The position numbers and the translations under genes are program-made. Below are positions 17,645 to 25,856 of a stretch of DNA of 64,000 nt, in pieces. The stretch covers positions 154,501 to 218,500 of the forward strand of contig CP168942.1 of NCBI GenBank assembly GCA_041871065.1, given 5' to 3'. The notes below the pieces were generated by a model that was not told where the DNA came from, did not search any database, and worked only from the letters and a program-made list of their open reading frames with translations. Within the stretch, counting starts at the first letter, position 1, and each line of letters begins with the position of its first letter. This DNA is from Weissella confusa. GTDB taxonomy: Bacteria > Bacillota > Bacilli > Lactobacillales > Lactobacillaceae.

Positions 17645-18259
17645 ATGAAGCGAACAATTCTAATAGTCGACGACAGTGTGCGAATTAACCAGCTTGTCAA
17701 AATGAGTTTGATGAATACGTATGATATCGTACAAGCGTTCACTGGTGAAGATGCCGTTGCAAGCCTGCAATCGACAAAGATTGATCTAGTGTTATTGGAT
17801 ATCACGTTGCCTAAGATGAGTGGTTATGACGTTTTGCCGTATATCACAGATAAGGAAATACCAGTCATCTTTTTGACAGCTAAAACTGAGGTAGCGGATG
17901 TTGTGCAGGGTTTGCAACTGGGAGCGGATGATTACATCACAAAGCCATTCCACCTGGAAGTACTGAAGAGTCGGGTTGAAGCGGTCATGCGTCGCGTGTA
18001 TGGCCATGCCGATGAAATCATTAAGTATGATAATTTGGTAATTGATGTCACCCAACAAACGGTTCGTCGGGATGGTGAGTTGGTGGATTTAACGAATAAG
18101 GAATTTGAACTGTTGGTTTATTTCGTGCGCAACCAAGGGGTCACTTTAGCGCGTGAAACACTTTATGAAAACATCTGGGATTTTGCAGATGACATGGTGG
18201 ATACCCGAACTGTCGATTTGCATGTGCAACGACTACGTAAAAAAGCTGGGCCTAGCTGA
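17645..18259 (+). CDS. OmpR/PhoB-family response regulator, C-terminus frameshifted
   Basis: As written it ends after 204 residues (…RKKAGPS). The receiver domain is complete: acidic pair D9/D10, phospho-acceptor D52 (LLDITLP), T78 and K100 (TKPF). The winged-helix domain (~127-204) lacks its final strand pair. In the +1 frame the expected ending (…KLGLADRITTVFRVGYRMETL) follows directly, with its stop at 18306-18308 overlapping the ATG of the kinase gene (ATGA). The switch point is an A6 run at 18239-18244, so one extra A explains everything; the restored protein has ~220 residues. It may be a real mutation, a homopolymer sequencing error, or slippage. AAGGAAGG precedes the ATG. The partner kinase is the next gene. 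Confidence 0.85.
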   Translation: MKRTILIVDDSVRINQLVKMSLMNTYDIVQAFTGEDAVASLQSTKIDLVLLDITLPKMSGYDVLPYITDKEIPVIFLTAKTEVADVVQGLQLGADDYITKPFHLEVLKSRVEAVMRRVYGHADEIIKYDNLVIDVTQQTVRRDGELVDLTNKEFELLVYFVRNQGVTLARETLYENIWDFADDMVDTRTVDLHVQRLRKKAGPS

Positions 18260-18304
18260 CCGGATTACGACGGTGTTCCGCGTTGGCTATCGAATGGAGA
18301 CGCT

Positions 18305-19702
18305 ATGAAAATTTCGATTAAATTGTTCATTGCTTTCATTGTCATTTTGGTGGCGTCACTATCGATCAATAGTGTGTTGGTATTGCATCGCAGTTTTGAA
18401 AGTGGTCTGCAGGAAAAGGAATCAAGTGCTGCGGTCCTTAATAAGCAGACGGCGCGACAAGTGCAACAGCTGGACTATCAACAAGATAAAGGCATTAAAG
18501 AAGGACAAGTCATTAAGTTCGTCGGCACAACGCAAGATAATGTGTTGATTTGGGATGCGAAGCAAAAGCTGATTTACCACGAGGACATGGCAGTTAAGCA
18601 AGCTGACCGTTTGAATTTGCTAGATAGTGATAAACAACAGATTCAATATTTGTTAGATGGTAATCGAAAGTATGTCGTGGCGACAATTAAGGTGCAACTG
18701 TTGCGTAAGACGTATTATATTAGCACGTTTACGGATTTGAATTCGGTCTATGTGGCGCAAAAGCGATTGCTTCGTGATGTGCAGGTTAACTTGTTGGTGT
18801 TGTTCTTAGTATCGACGGCAATTATTTATATCTTAACGAAGCAAATCTTGGTGCCAGTCCATCAATTGCGTCAGGCCAGTCAGTCGTTTCAGACAGATCC
18901 GATGGGTTATCAGCCCTTGAAGCCGATGCGTCATGATGAATTGACAGAATTGGTAAATGATTTTAACCAGATGGCACATCAAATTCAGGCAATGGTGGCA
19001 TCTGAACGTGAAAATGCGGCGTTTCAAAAAGAGTTTGCGAGTCATTTGACTCACGAAATTAATACGCCGCTGACGATTATTTTGGGGTATGCCGAGCTTA
19101 TCGCTGAATCGAATGTCACTGAAGAGGTGAAGCAAGAGGCGGTGCGTTATATTGTGGATGAAAGTACGCGATTAAAGCAGCTTGGTAGCCGTATCAGTCA
19201 GTTGATTCAATATGATCACGTGACTTTACAGCGCGAAACCATAAGTAGTCAGATGTTGCACGAAAAGGTGACAGATATTGCCCTTGGCATTCGACAACAA
19301 ACAGCTCACGGGTTCCAATTTGAGTATGCACATCAGGCCGACTATCGTTCGCATACAGATATGGGCTTGGTTTCAGAAATGCTGGTCAATCTGTTGGATA
19401 ATGCCGTCAAAGCATTACCGCAACAAGGTGGTCGAATTACGGTGGCAGAAGACTTGGATGAAACGGGACTGACAATTACGATAACTGATAATGGTCATGG
19501 ATTAGATGAACAAGCCGTTGATGATGTGTTTGAACCGTTCGTGACAGATAGTGAGCTTGGTGAAGATGATCATCTTGGCTTAGGATTGTCGATTGTCAAA
19601 AGAATTAGTACGGCTTTGGGGTGGCGTGTAGCCTTAAAGAATAATTCTGGGGAAGGAGTGACCGTCAGCATTCAGGTGCCGGCGCAAGATATTGAACGAT
19701 GA
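18305..19702 (+). CDS. sensor histidine kinase
   Basis: 465 residues. Membrane segment ~7-26, an extracellular sensor of ~130 residues, second segment ~160-180, a HAMP linker, then the kinase: H-box SHLTHEINTPLT with phospho-accepting His at about 250, N-box NLLDNAVKAL, G1 box DNGHGLDE and G2 box GLGLSIVKRI. All catalytic boxes look intact. GGAG lies 6 nt before the ATG, which would overlap the stop of the repaired regulator gene. The stimulus is unknown; linkage to an LCP gene suggests cell-envelope sensing. Confidence 0.93.
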   Translation: MKISIKLFIAFIVILVASLSINSVLVLHRSFESGLQEKESSAAVLNKQTARQVQQLDYQQDKGIKEGQVIKFVGTTQDNVLIWDAKQKLIYHEDMAVKQADRLNLLDSDKQQIQYLLDGNRKYVVATIKVQLLRKTYYISTFTDLNSVYVAQKRLLRDVQVNLLVLFLVSTAIIYILTKQILVPVHQLRQASQSFQTDPMGYQPLKPMRHDELTELVNDFNQMAHQIQAMVASERENAAFQKEFASHLTHEINTPLTIILGYAELIAESNVTEEVKQEAVRYIVDESTRLKQLGSRISQLIQYDHVTLQRETISSQMLHEKVTDIALGIRQQTAHGFQFEYAHQADYRSHTDMGLVSEMLVNLLDNAVKALPQQGGRITVAEDLDETGLTITITDNGHGLDEQAVDDVFEPFVTDSELGEDDHLGLGLSIVKRISTALGWRVALKNNSGEGVTVSIQVPAQDIER

Positions 19703-20322
19703 AACAAAAGCAAAATTGGCTTGTGCTCGGCTTGGCGATTCTCTTTTTCTTCCTAGTAATTGGCATGCTCCAACTGTTTGTGCACTGGCAAGATAATCAT
19801 TATAGTCAGCAGGCACCACATCAGACGGCATATAGTTTGCCCAATAAGCAGCAAATGCCATTAAGCAACGCTGAGGCCTTGACCGTTGTGACTGAATACG
19901 CCAATCCGATTAAGTTTAAAAGTGACGTCGACGAAGCAGGCGGGGTTGACTTAAAGAAAATACTGGCACCAGTTGTCGGCGACATTCCTAATGATTTACA
20001 GATACTTGATGTTGAAAAACGGGTGTATCACTCAACCAATGGTGAGGTTGTGACAACTTATTATGTTAGTGCGATGAGTAAAACAAATGAGATCGATTTT
20101 TATTTTGTACCCAGCAACAATTTAATTTTGAATCTGCAATGGTTTGGGGACAATATTGATTTGCCGTTGCAAACGATTGCGCAAAATTGGCGCAACAACA
20201 TCAACGTGACGTTGCGTCATCAGGAAAGTCTGGCTGATGGTGAAATTAGTCAACAATTTGTATCAGGCATTAATTATCGACTAGCAAAATCAAATGCCAG
20301 TTTAGTAATCACACTTGTTTAG
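19699..20322 (+). CDS. single-pass membrane protein of the two-component operon
   Basis: 207 residues, not recognised as a known family. One membrane helix (residues ~8-27) after a short basic N-terminus, then ~180 residues predicted outside the cell with mixed alpha/beta composition and no cysteine. It overlaps the kinase gene by 4 nt (ATGA), so translation is coupled and an accessory role to the kinase is plausible, by analogy with kinase-associated membrane proteins such as YycH/YycI; no sequence similarity to these is claimed. Last gene of the operon. Confidence 0.75.
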   Translation: MKQKQNWLVLGLAILFFFLVIGMLQLFVHWQDNHYSQQAPHQTAYSLPNKQQMPLSNAEALTVVTEYANPIKFKSDVDEAGGVDLKKILAPVVGDIPNDLQILDVEKRVYHSTNGEVVTTYYVSAMSKTNEIDFYFVPSNNLILNLQWFGDNIDLPLQTIAQNWRNNINVTLRHQESLADGEISQQFVSGINYRLAKSNASLVITLV

Positions 20323-20326
20323 AAGG

Positions 20327-20356
20327 AAGCTCGCAAAATTGCGAGCTTTTTCTTTT
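20327..20356 (+). terminator. terminator of the two-component operon
   Basis: AAGCTCGCAA/TTGCGAGCTT stem, then TTTCTTTT. Confidence 0.9.
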
Positions 20357-20358
20357 GC

Positions 20359-20390
20359 GATACAAGTTAGATACAACTACTCCGTATGCT
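20359..20390 (+). promoter_or_regulatory. promoter with direct-repeat operator before the LCP gene
   Basis: GATACAA at 20359-20365 and 20370-20376 (11-bp period), 8 bp, then TATGCT (20385-20390). Repeat, spacing and distance to the -10 are the same as at 17575, so one regulator, most simply the response regulator encoded at 17645, is inferred to drive both promoters. Confidence 0.7.
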
Positions 20391-20428
20391 TAAGCCTATA
20401 TTAGTTTAAGTAGAGGAGTTTAGTGAAC

Positions 20429-21574
20429 ATGACAGAGCAGAATGGAAGTGAACAATCACGTGTTAGCAAGCGCCACGGTGTACGATGGGGACGCGTTATT
20501 GGTACAGGGATAGTCGTTGTATTGTTGGCGTTGGTCGGTGTTGTGGGCTTTACGTCGATGCGTGCAAAGACGGTGGTCGACAAGACTTATCAAGATGCTG
20601 GTATGAAAAAGTCACGTGATGTATCCGCAGCAATTCGAGATGGTAAGCCAATTTCCGTTTTGTTGATGGGGACTGATACGGGTGAACTCGGTCGTGATGA
20701 CAAGGGACGCACGGATTCAATGATGATTATGACGATTAATCCGCAAAAAGAGGAAACGACGATTATGTCGATTCCGCGTGATACTTTGGTTGCTGTGCCT
20801 GGGTATGAAGATACGTTCCCACAAAAGATTAATGCTGCGTATGAATTGGGATCAGCCAAGACCGCGATTGAAACGGTGCAAGATTGGTTGAATATTCCGA
20901 TTGACTATTACGCACTCGTTAACATGGGCGGTTTGGAGCAAGTTGTTGATGAAATTGGTGGCGTGAAAGTTAAATCACCGCTCACGTTTGACTTTAATCC
21001 AGATACTGCGCATGCAACGCCTGGAAATCTGTACAGTTTCGTAAAGAACAGCAGTACATTTACGCACACTGGTGAAGATGGTAAGACGAAGACGTATACC
21101 AAGATGGATAGTAAGGCAGCATTGGCTTTCTCACGGATGCGTTACGATGATCCGCGCGGGGATTATGGTCGTCAACAACGTCAACGGTTGGTGCTTGAAG
21201 CGGTTGTTGATAAGGCTAAGGCCAACCCCGCATCATTGTTGACGGATGGCTTCATGACATCACTATCTAAATCAGTGAAGACTGATTTGACGTTTGGCGA
21301 TATGACAACGATTGGCACGAAGTATTTAAATGCCACAAAGAATATCAAGTCAGATTATATTCAAGGGCAGGGATACAACTTGGCATCGGGATCTACAGAA
21401 GTTGTGTCACGGCAAGAAGAACAACGTGCGACGAATGTCCTACGTCGTTCATTGAATTTGGAGGAAGCGGAAACAGGTAACTTGTACGCTGGCAAGATTT
21501 CTGATGCAGAAGCTGCTGCGATTGGCGTGCCGACGATGGCAGCATCAACTGATACGGTAGAACAAGCGCAATAG
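20429..21574 (+). CDS. LytR-CpsA-Psr (LCP) family cell-wall glycopolymer ligase
   Basis: 381 residues from ATG 20429 (AGAGGAG 10 nt upstream; an in-frame GTG at 20423 is the alternative). Enzymes of this family attach teichoic acid or polysaccharide from undecaprenyl carriers to peptidoglycan outside the membrane. One N-terminal helix (~23-41), then the LCP core: LLMGTDTGELGRDDKGRTDSMM, the Arg motif SIPRDTLVAVPG, and ALAFSRMRYDDPRGDYGRQQRQ with the Arg/Asp residues that bind the lipid pyrophosphate. It has its own promoter carrying the same operator as the two-component operon. Confidence 0.94.
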   Translation: MTEQNGSEQSRVSKRHGVRWGRVIGTGIVVVLLALVGVVGFTSMRAKTVVDKTYQDAGMKKSRDVSAAIRDGKPISVLLMGTDTGELGRDDKGRTDSMMIMTINPQKEETTIMSIPRDTLVAVPGYEDTFPQKINAAYELGSAKTAIETVQDWLNIPIDYYALVNMGGLEQVVDEIGGVKVKSPLTFDFNPDTAHATPGNLYSFVKNSSTFTHTGEDGKTKTYTKMDSKAALAFSRMRYDDPRGDYGRQQRQRLVLEAVVDKAKANPASLLTDGFMTSLSKSVKTDLTFGDMTTIGTKYLNATKNIKSDYIQGQGYNLASGSTEVVSRQEEQRATNVLRRSLNLEEAETGNLYAGKISDAEAAAIGVPTMAASTDTVEQAQ

Positions 21575-21640
21575 GCTAGTTGACTAATCTAGTACGCTTA
21601 ATGAAGACACAGCATCATTGAGAGTGAAAGGTTGGACGCT

Positions 21641-22243
21641 ATGACGCAATTAACGTTTGTATACGGCACGATGGCTTCGGGAAAGTCGATTGAAATTCTG
21701 AAGGTGGCCCATAATTATGAGGTGCAGGGACGTAAGCCGATGCTCCTGACTTCAGCATTAGATGACCGCACGAATGTCGGTGAAATTTCATCGCGCATTG
21801 GCCTTAAGCAAGACGCTGGCATTATTCATGCGACGGACGACCTTTTCGAAATGGTGGCGCGTCAAGCTGAGCAACCAGCGATTGTGTTGATTGATGAAGC
21901 GCAATTTATGACGCGTGAACAAGTTATGCAATTAGCGCACATCGTGGATGATTTGGACATTCCGGTAATGGCGTTCGGTTTGAAAAATGATTTCTCAAAT
22001 CACCTTTTCCCGGGATCTGAGGCGTTGTTGATTTTCGCAGATAAGCTAGAAGAAATGAAGACGCTCGATTCGTTTGGGACGAAAAAGGCGACGATGAATT
22101 TACGTATCCATGACGGTAAGCCGGTGTATGAAGGTGAACAAATTGAGATTGGTGGGGATGAAGCTTATTTACCAGTTTCTCGTTATCACTACTATCACCC
22201 GGATGAGGCAGCTATTGCGGCCCGCTTCCGTAAACAAAATTAA
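21641..22243 (+). CDS. tdk: thymidine kinase, cysteine-free variant
   Basis: 200 residues from ATG 21641 (AAAGG 10 nt upstream; a TTG at 21632 is too close to it). Phosphorylates thymidine to dTMP in the salvage pathway. Type II features: P-loop GTMASGKS near the N-terminus, DEAQF motif, and the lasso region ending PVSRYHYY. The four zinc-binding cysteines usual in type II enzymes are absent: SFGTKKATMNLR stands where a CxxC is expected and PVSRYH where PVCRKH is usual. No cysteine occurs in the protein. Otherwise normal in length. Confidence 0.92.
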   Translation: MTQLTFVYGTMASGKSIEILKVAHNYEVQGRKPMLLTSALDDRTNVGEISSRIGLKQDAGIIHATDDLFEMVARQAEQPAIVLIDEAQFMTREQVMQLAHIVDDLDIPVMAFGLKNDFSNHLFPGSEALLIFADKLEEMKTLDSFGTKKATMNLRIHDGKPVYEGEQIEIGGDEAYLPVSRYHYYHPDEAAIAARFRKQN

Positions 22244-22250
22244 TGAATCA

Positions 22251-22285
22251 AGCCACTGCCGTTTTTGCGACAGTGGCTTTTGTTT
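22251..22285 (+). terminator. terminator after tdk
   Basis: AGCCACTG/CAGTGGCT stem with 12-nt loop, then TTTTGTTT. Confidence 0.9.
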
Positions 22286-22328
22286 ATTCATGATATATTG
22301 GAAGAAACAGGTTTTGGGGGACAATGAG

Positions 22329-23285
22329 ATGACAGCAACAGCATATGTGATGACTGATACCAAAGGCGTTGTGCAAGGCGATTTTGTCGAACACGAATTG
22401 CCTGAACTATCAGCTGGGGAGATACAAATTCAAACGGCTTTTTCGAGTGTGAACTACAAAGACTACTTGGCGAGTTTGCCTAAGGGTGGCGTGATTCGCC
22501 AATATCCAATGGTGCCGGGAATTGATGTTAGCGGGACGGTAGTAGCGTCAAAATCAGGGTCATTTGCAGTTGGGGATGAAGTACTAGTAACTGGCTATGA
22601 TTTAGGCGTTCGTCACGATGGTGGTTTTGCGACGCAAGTGCAAGTGCCAGCAGAGTGGGCGGTGAAGTTGCCAGATGGTCTTTCTCCGCAAGATGCTATG
22701 GCAATTGGAACGGCTGGGTTTACAGCTGGTTTGGCTATTATGAAGTTGGAAGGGTTGGGGATGCGTGTTGCTGATCAACCCAAGATTGCGGTGACCGGGG
22801 CAGCTGGTGGTGTTGGTAGCGTGGCACTAGCGTTGCTGCAAGCTGACGGCTACCAAAATGTGACGCCGATTGTGCACCGCGGTGGTGAAGATGAGATGAC
22901 AGCCGATGATGTTTTGGCATTACCGAATAAGCCGCTTTTGTCGCAAACGTATGATTATGTCATCGATACGGTTGGTGGCGAGTTAGCAGCTAAGTTGATT
23001 GCTATGCTGCACTACAATGGTGCAATCGCCATGACAGGTAATGCTGGTGGCGTGGATTTGCCAACGTCAGTGTTCCCGCTAATTTTGCGTGGTGTTAGCA
23101 TCTTAGGCGTCGATTCAGTGGCAGCTGATATGCCAACGCGCCAATTATTGTGGCAACGTTTTGCAACTGATTGGCATGTGATGCATGAGTTGCCGGTTGA
23201 ACAAGTGCCTTTTGAAAAGTTGCCAGATGTACTTGATGCGTTTGCAGCACATACGCATAAGGGACGTACGATTTTGACATTCTAA
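22329..23285 (+). CDS. YhdH/YhfP-type zinc-free quinone oxidoreductase (acrylyl-CoA reductase-like)
   Basis: 318 residues from ATG 22329, preceded by GGGGGA; the longer reading frame upstream is inside tdk and lacks a ribosome site. Medium-chain dehydrogenase/reductase fold: VPGIDVSGTV in the catalytic domain, the NADPH-binding AVTGAAGGVGSVAL at about residue 150, and a C-terminal HKGRTILTF typical of the YhdH group. No structural-zinc cysteine cluster. Function in vivo is uncertain; related proteins reduce acryloyl-CoA or quinones with NADPH. Confidence 0.92.
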   Translation: MTATAYVMTDTKGVVQGDFVEHELPELSAGEIQIQTAFSSVNYKDYLASLPKGGVIRQYPMVPGIDVSGTVVASKSGSFAVGDEVLVTGYDLGVRHDGGFATQVQVPAEWAVKLPDGLSPQDAMAIGTAGFTAGLAIMKLEGLGMRVADQPKIAVTGAAGGVGSVALALLQADGYQNVTPIVHRGGEDEMTADDVLALPNKPLLSQTYDYVIDTVGGELAAKLIAMLHYNGAIAMTGNAGGVDLPTSVFPLILRGVSILGVDSVAADMPTRQLLWQRFATDWHVMHELPVEQVPFEKLPDVLDAFAAHTHKGRTILTF

Positions 23286-23290
23286 ACAAA

Positions 23291-23329
23291 GACGCCGACC
23301 AGGTTGGATAGACCTGATCGGCGTCTTTT
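23291..23329. terminator. bidirectional terminator between convergent genes
   Basis: GACGCCGA…CGGCGTC long stem with T-runs on both sides; serves the oxidoreductase and the minus-strand pair. Confidence 0.88.
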
Positions 23330-23332
23330 GGT

Positions 23333-24025
23333 TTAAAAATTAGTTACCCATTTTCCACTATATGGTGTCATTTCATACTTCACTGAAGCTGGTATGAGAT
23401 TACGCCAAACAGCGATTGCCACTAACGTGTTAGCGTTAGTGTCCCAATGGACGTTTGAGAGAGTTACATAATAAGTTTGGTTCTGGAAATCAACAGGAAC
23501 GGTTGCACCTGGAGTGGTGGCGCCATTTCGTCCTATGTTGGTTAAATGCTCTGTATAATAATTTTGCTTTAGAAGATTCATAGCATCTGATACGGACATA
23601 TTAGTGCCAGTAACCTTACCGTTGGTGTCATTAGTAACCGGTAACCAAACGTTACCGTACCAAATAAATGTTTGGTTACCATTGCTTGAAACCAACTTAT
23701 TATAACTACTGGACCAATAGATTTGCCCAACATTTTGAAATGGTGGCGTTGCAATTGGTGTGTACGAACCGTATTGTGGCATGCTGTTGAAATAAACGGC
23801 ATATAAATCAGAGCTGCCTTCAGCAGATTGCAGGGCAGCGACCGTCTTGTTCAGCTGTTCAGTTTGAGCGGTCATGGTTGCTGTTAAATCGCGAATGCGG
23901 TTGGCGTCATTTATATCGCCGTTGAGGGTCAGAATTCTGTAATAAGCACTAGCAAATATAGTCGTTGTCGCAATCAGTGTGATGACTGCAGTCACGACAA
24001 TCGCTGATATCCGCCTTTTCATCAT
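23333..24025 (-). CDS. membrane-anchored exported protein, unknown
   Basis: 230 residues, family not recognised. An N-terminal helix (residues ~7-27) after MMKRR would serve as signal or anchor. Residues ~38-68 are predicted coiled coil, followed by a Tyr/Trp/Asn-rich extracellular domain with repeated aromatic patches (YGSYTPIATPPF, IYWSSSYN, FIWYGNVWLP). No cysteine and no sorting motif. It starts 5 nt after the stop of the gene before it, without a clear ribosome site, so it is probably translated by coupling. An envelope role is inferred only from topology. Confidence 0.7.
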   Translation of the reverse strand: MMKRRISAIVVTAVITLIATTTIFASAYYRILTLNGDINDANRIRDLTATMTAQTEQLNKTVAALQSAEGSSDLYAVYFNSMPQYGSYTPIATPPFQNVGQIYWSSSYNKLVSSNGNQTFIWYGNVWLPVTNDTNGKVTGTNMSVSDAMNLLKQNYYTEHLTNIGRNGATTPGATVPVDFQNQTYYVTLSNVHWDTNANTLVAIAVWRNLIPASVKYEMTPYSGKWVTNF

Positions 24026-24030
24026 GGCTA

Positions 24031-24456
24031 TTAGTTAACTTTAGACGTTGTAGTGGTAGATTGTGCGTTGTAATTTAGGGCATCTTGAGCGTTTGTGATG
24101 GCACTGCTTGCGTTGTCCTTTGCAGCATCAGCTGCAGAAACAGCACTGTTAACGCTTGTTGCGTAAGTGTTTGCGTCATCAATGTAGCTGTTTGCTTCAG
24201 CGACGGCGGAGATGGCCATACTGTTATCCTTGCTGTGTTCGTCTTTTTCACCCTTGAGACTGTTTGCGGTTTTGCCTAGTGTGTCAGTTGTATGAGACAA
24301 CGTACTAGCAAGGTTAGCTATGCCAGTCGCAGCTTGGTTATCGGTAAATTTTGTGACGTTCAGATTCAAAGCCGCGAATCCGGCAGTAGAAACAGCAGTC
24401 AAGGCTGCGAGAGTGATAAGTGTGCGCTTAACGAAGCGACGACATGGTTTGTTCAT
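24031..24456 (-). CDS. small exported coiled-coil protein, unknown
   Basis: 141 residues. Basic N-terminus and hydrophobic stretch (residues ~12-30) ending in AGFAA, compatible with signal peptidase I cleavage. The mature part is Ala/Asn/Ser/Asp/Thr-rich with heptad-like spacing (ANSYIDDANTYATSV, AADAAKDNASSAIT). First gene of a two-gene minus-strand unit. No enzyme motif is visible; the composition recalls the helical repeats of the giant surface proteins, but no direct relation can be shown. Confidence 0.65.
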   Translation of the reverse strand: MNKPCRRFVKRTLITLAALTAVSTAGFAALNLNVTKFTDNQAATGIANLASTLSHTTDTLGKTANSLKGEKDEHSKDNSMAISAVAEANSYIDDANTYATSVNSAVSAADAAKDNASSAITNAQDALNYNAQSTTTTSKVN

Positions 24457-24781
24457 AATTAATAACCCATTTCATGTTTTGAATTATAAAGCGGAATATT
24501 CGACATACGAATAACTGCTTTTTAACAACTAATTAAAAATAAGTAACGTTGCATATGTATGATACAAAGAGTCTGCGAATAAGCTTTGCAGCACGACTGA
24601 AGTCCCAATTTACGGATAAATAAATCGACATTCTACTTACCGAACATTAATAGTCAATACATATATTTTTTTAAAACGTTTAACTATAAATATGAACAAA
24701 ATGCATATTGTCATGAAGAAAGTTCGGTGTTATCCTTAATTCAACCTTTAAGGGGACATACATTAAGGAGTATAGAGGGAC
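24457..24781. promoter_or_regulatory. divergent intergenic region before phnD
   Basis: AT-rich, no ORF. Must hold promoters for both directions. Two inverted repeats are visible on the phnD side: ACCGAAC (about 24639) with GTTCGGT (24722-24728), and CCTTAA (24734-24739) with TTAAGG (24748-24753). A TATAAA-like -10 lies near 24687. These are candidate operators only. Confidence 0.4.
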
Positions 24782-25714
24782 ATGTTTAAAAAGCTTGTTG
24801 CAGGGGCTGCACTTACGATTGCAGCATCAACACTTGTTACCGCATTGCCTGCTGCATCAGTTGATGCCGCATCAAAGAAGGTTAGCTTGAAGGAGTTGAA
24901 CGTCCAATTCGTTCCATCATCACAAGCTGACACGATTCAAGCGAAGGCTAAGCCATTGGAAAAGTTGCTAAAGAAGCAATTGGGGATTCCAGTGCACGTA
25001 ACTATCTCAACTGACTACAACACGGTTGTTGAGGCGATGGGTTCAAAGAAGGTGGATATGGGATTCTTGCCACCTGACCCATACGTACACGCACACGAGC
25101 AATACGGTGCCAAGGTTATCTTGCAATCAGAGCGTTACGGTATTAACGACAAGAAGGGCGACGGTTCAAACACGGACAAGCTTGTTGATTACTACCGCGC
25201 GATTGTCTTGGTAAAGAAGGACTCAAAGATCAAGTCAGTTAAGGACTTGAAGGGTAAGAAGATTGCCGTTCAAGATACGACTTCAGACGCGGGTTACATG
25301 TTCCCAGTCGTTGACTTGAAGAAGAAGGGTATGAACGTTGTGAAGAACTCTGACCTAGTTACGGTTAAGGGTCACGACCAAGGTGTTTTGTCAGTCTTGA
25401 ACGGCGACACGGACGCAGCATTTATCTTTGATGATGCCCGTAACGTTGTTAAGAAGGACAACCCAGATATCTTCAAGCAAACGCGTGCTTTGATGTACAC
25501 GTCAAAGATTCCTAACGATACAATTGCTTTGCGTAAGGGTATCTCAGCTAAGGATTCAAAGGCTATCCAAAACGCCATGATCAAGGTATCAAAGACGGCT
25601 GAGGGTAAGAAGGTTTTGAACGATGTCTACAGCTGGGCCGGTGTTGCGAAGTCAAAGGATTCAAACTTTGACATCGTGCGCGACTACCAAAAGCAAATTG
25701 AAGACATCAAGTAA
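24782..25714 (+). CDS. phnD: phosphonate/phosphate-ester ABC transporter substrate-binding protein (PhnD-like)
   Basis: 310 residues. Periplasmic-binding fold of the PhnD/PtxB type: VQFVPSSQAD at the N-terminus, a VDMGFLPPDPYVHAHE segment and KDLKGKKIAVQDTTSDAGYMFPV. The signal peptide (residues 1-~31) ends in VDA-AS, a signal peptidase I site. Unusually, there is no lipobox cysteine and no cysteine in the protein, although Gram-positive binding proteins are normally lipid-anchored. Followed by ATPase and two permease genes. Ligand not certain: phosphonate, phosphite or organophosphate. Confidence 0.92.
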   Translation: MFKKLVAGAALTIAASTLVTALPAASVDAASKKVSLKELNVQFVPSSQADTIQAKAKPLEKLLKKQLGIPVHVTISTDYNTVVEAMGSKKVDMGFLPPDPYVHAHEQYGAKVILQSERYGINDKKGDGSNTDKLVDYYRAIVLVKKDSKIKSVKDLKGKKIAVQDTTSDAGYMFPVVDLKKKGMNVVKNSDLVTVKGHDQGVLSVLNGDTDAAFIFDDARNVVKKDNPDIFKQTRALMYTSKIPNDTIALRKGISAKDSKAIQNAMIKVSKTAEGKKVLNDVYSWAGVAKSKDSNFDIVRDYQKQIEDIK

Positions 25715-25736
25715 GCTTGATTTCTAAATAAAACGA

Positions 25737-25780
25737 GAAGAACGGGCTTTACTGGCATTGCCCAGTGAGGTCCGTTCTTC
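25737..25780 (+). terminator. intercistronic hairpin between phnD and phnC
   Basis: GAAGAACGG…CCGTTCTTC with an inner TACTGG/CCAGTG helix but no T-tract afterwards. More likely an mRNA-stabilising or partial attenuation hairpin that keeps binding protein in excess over the permease than a full terminator. Confidence 0.65.
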
Positions 25781-25856
25781 GTACATATCATGTAAAACGG
25801 TTCAGCAGATTTCGCTGGATTTGGTTAACAAGGTTAAACAAGAGTGGAGAGTTATT

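Noticed and set aside
22110..22328. Longer start for the quinone oxidoreductase
   Set aside because: It would overlap tdk and the terminator; ATG 22329 has a good ribosome site.
24555..24575. Further GATACAA operator (also one at about 63,037)
   Set aside because: Only single copies; the second repeat 11 bp away and the -10 at the fixed distance are missing.
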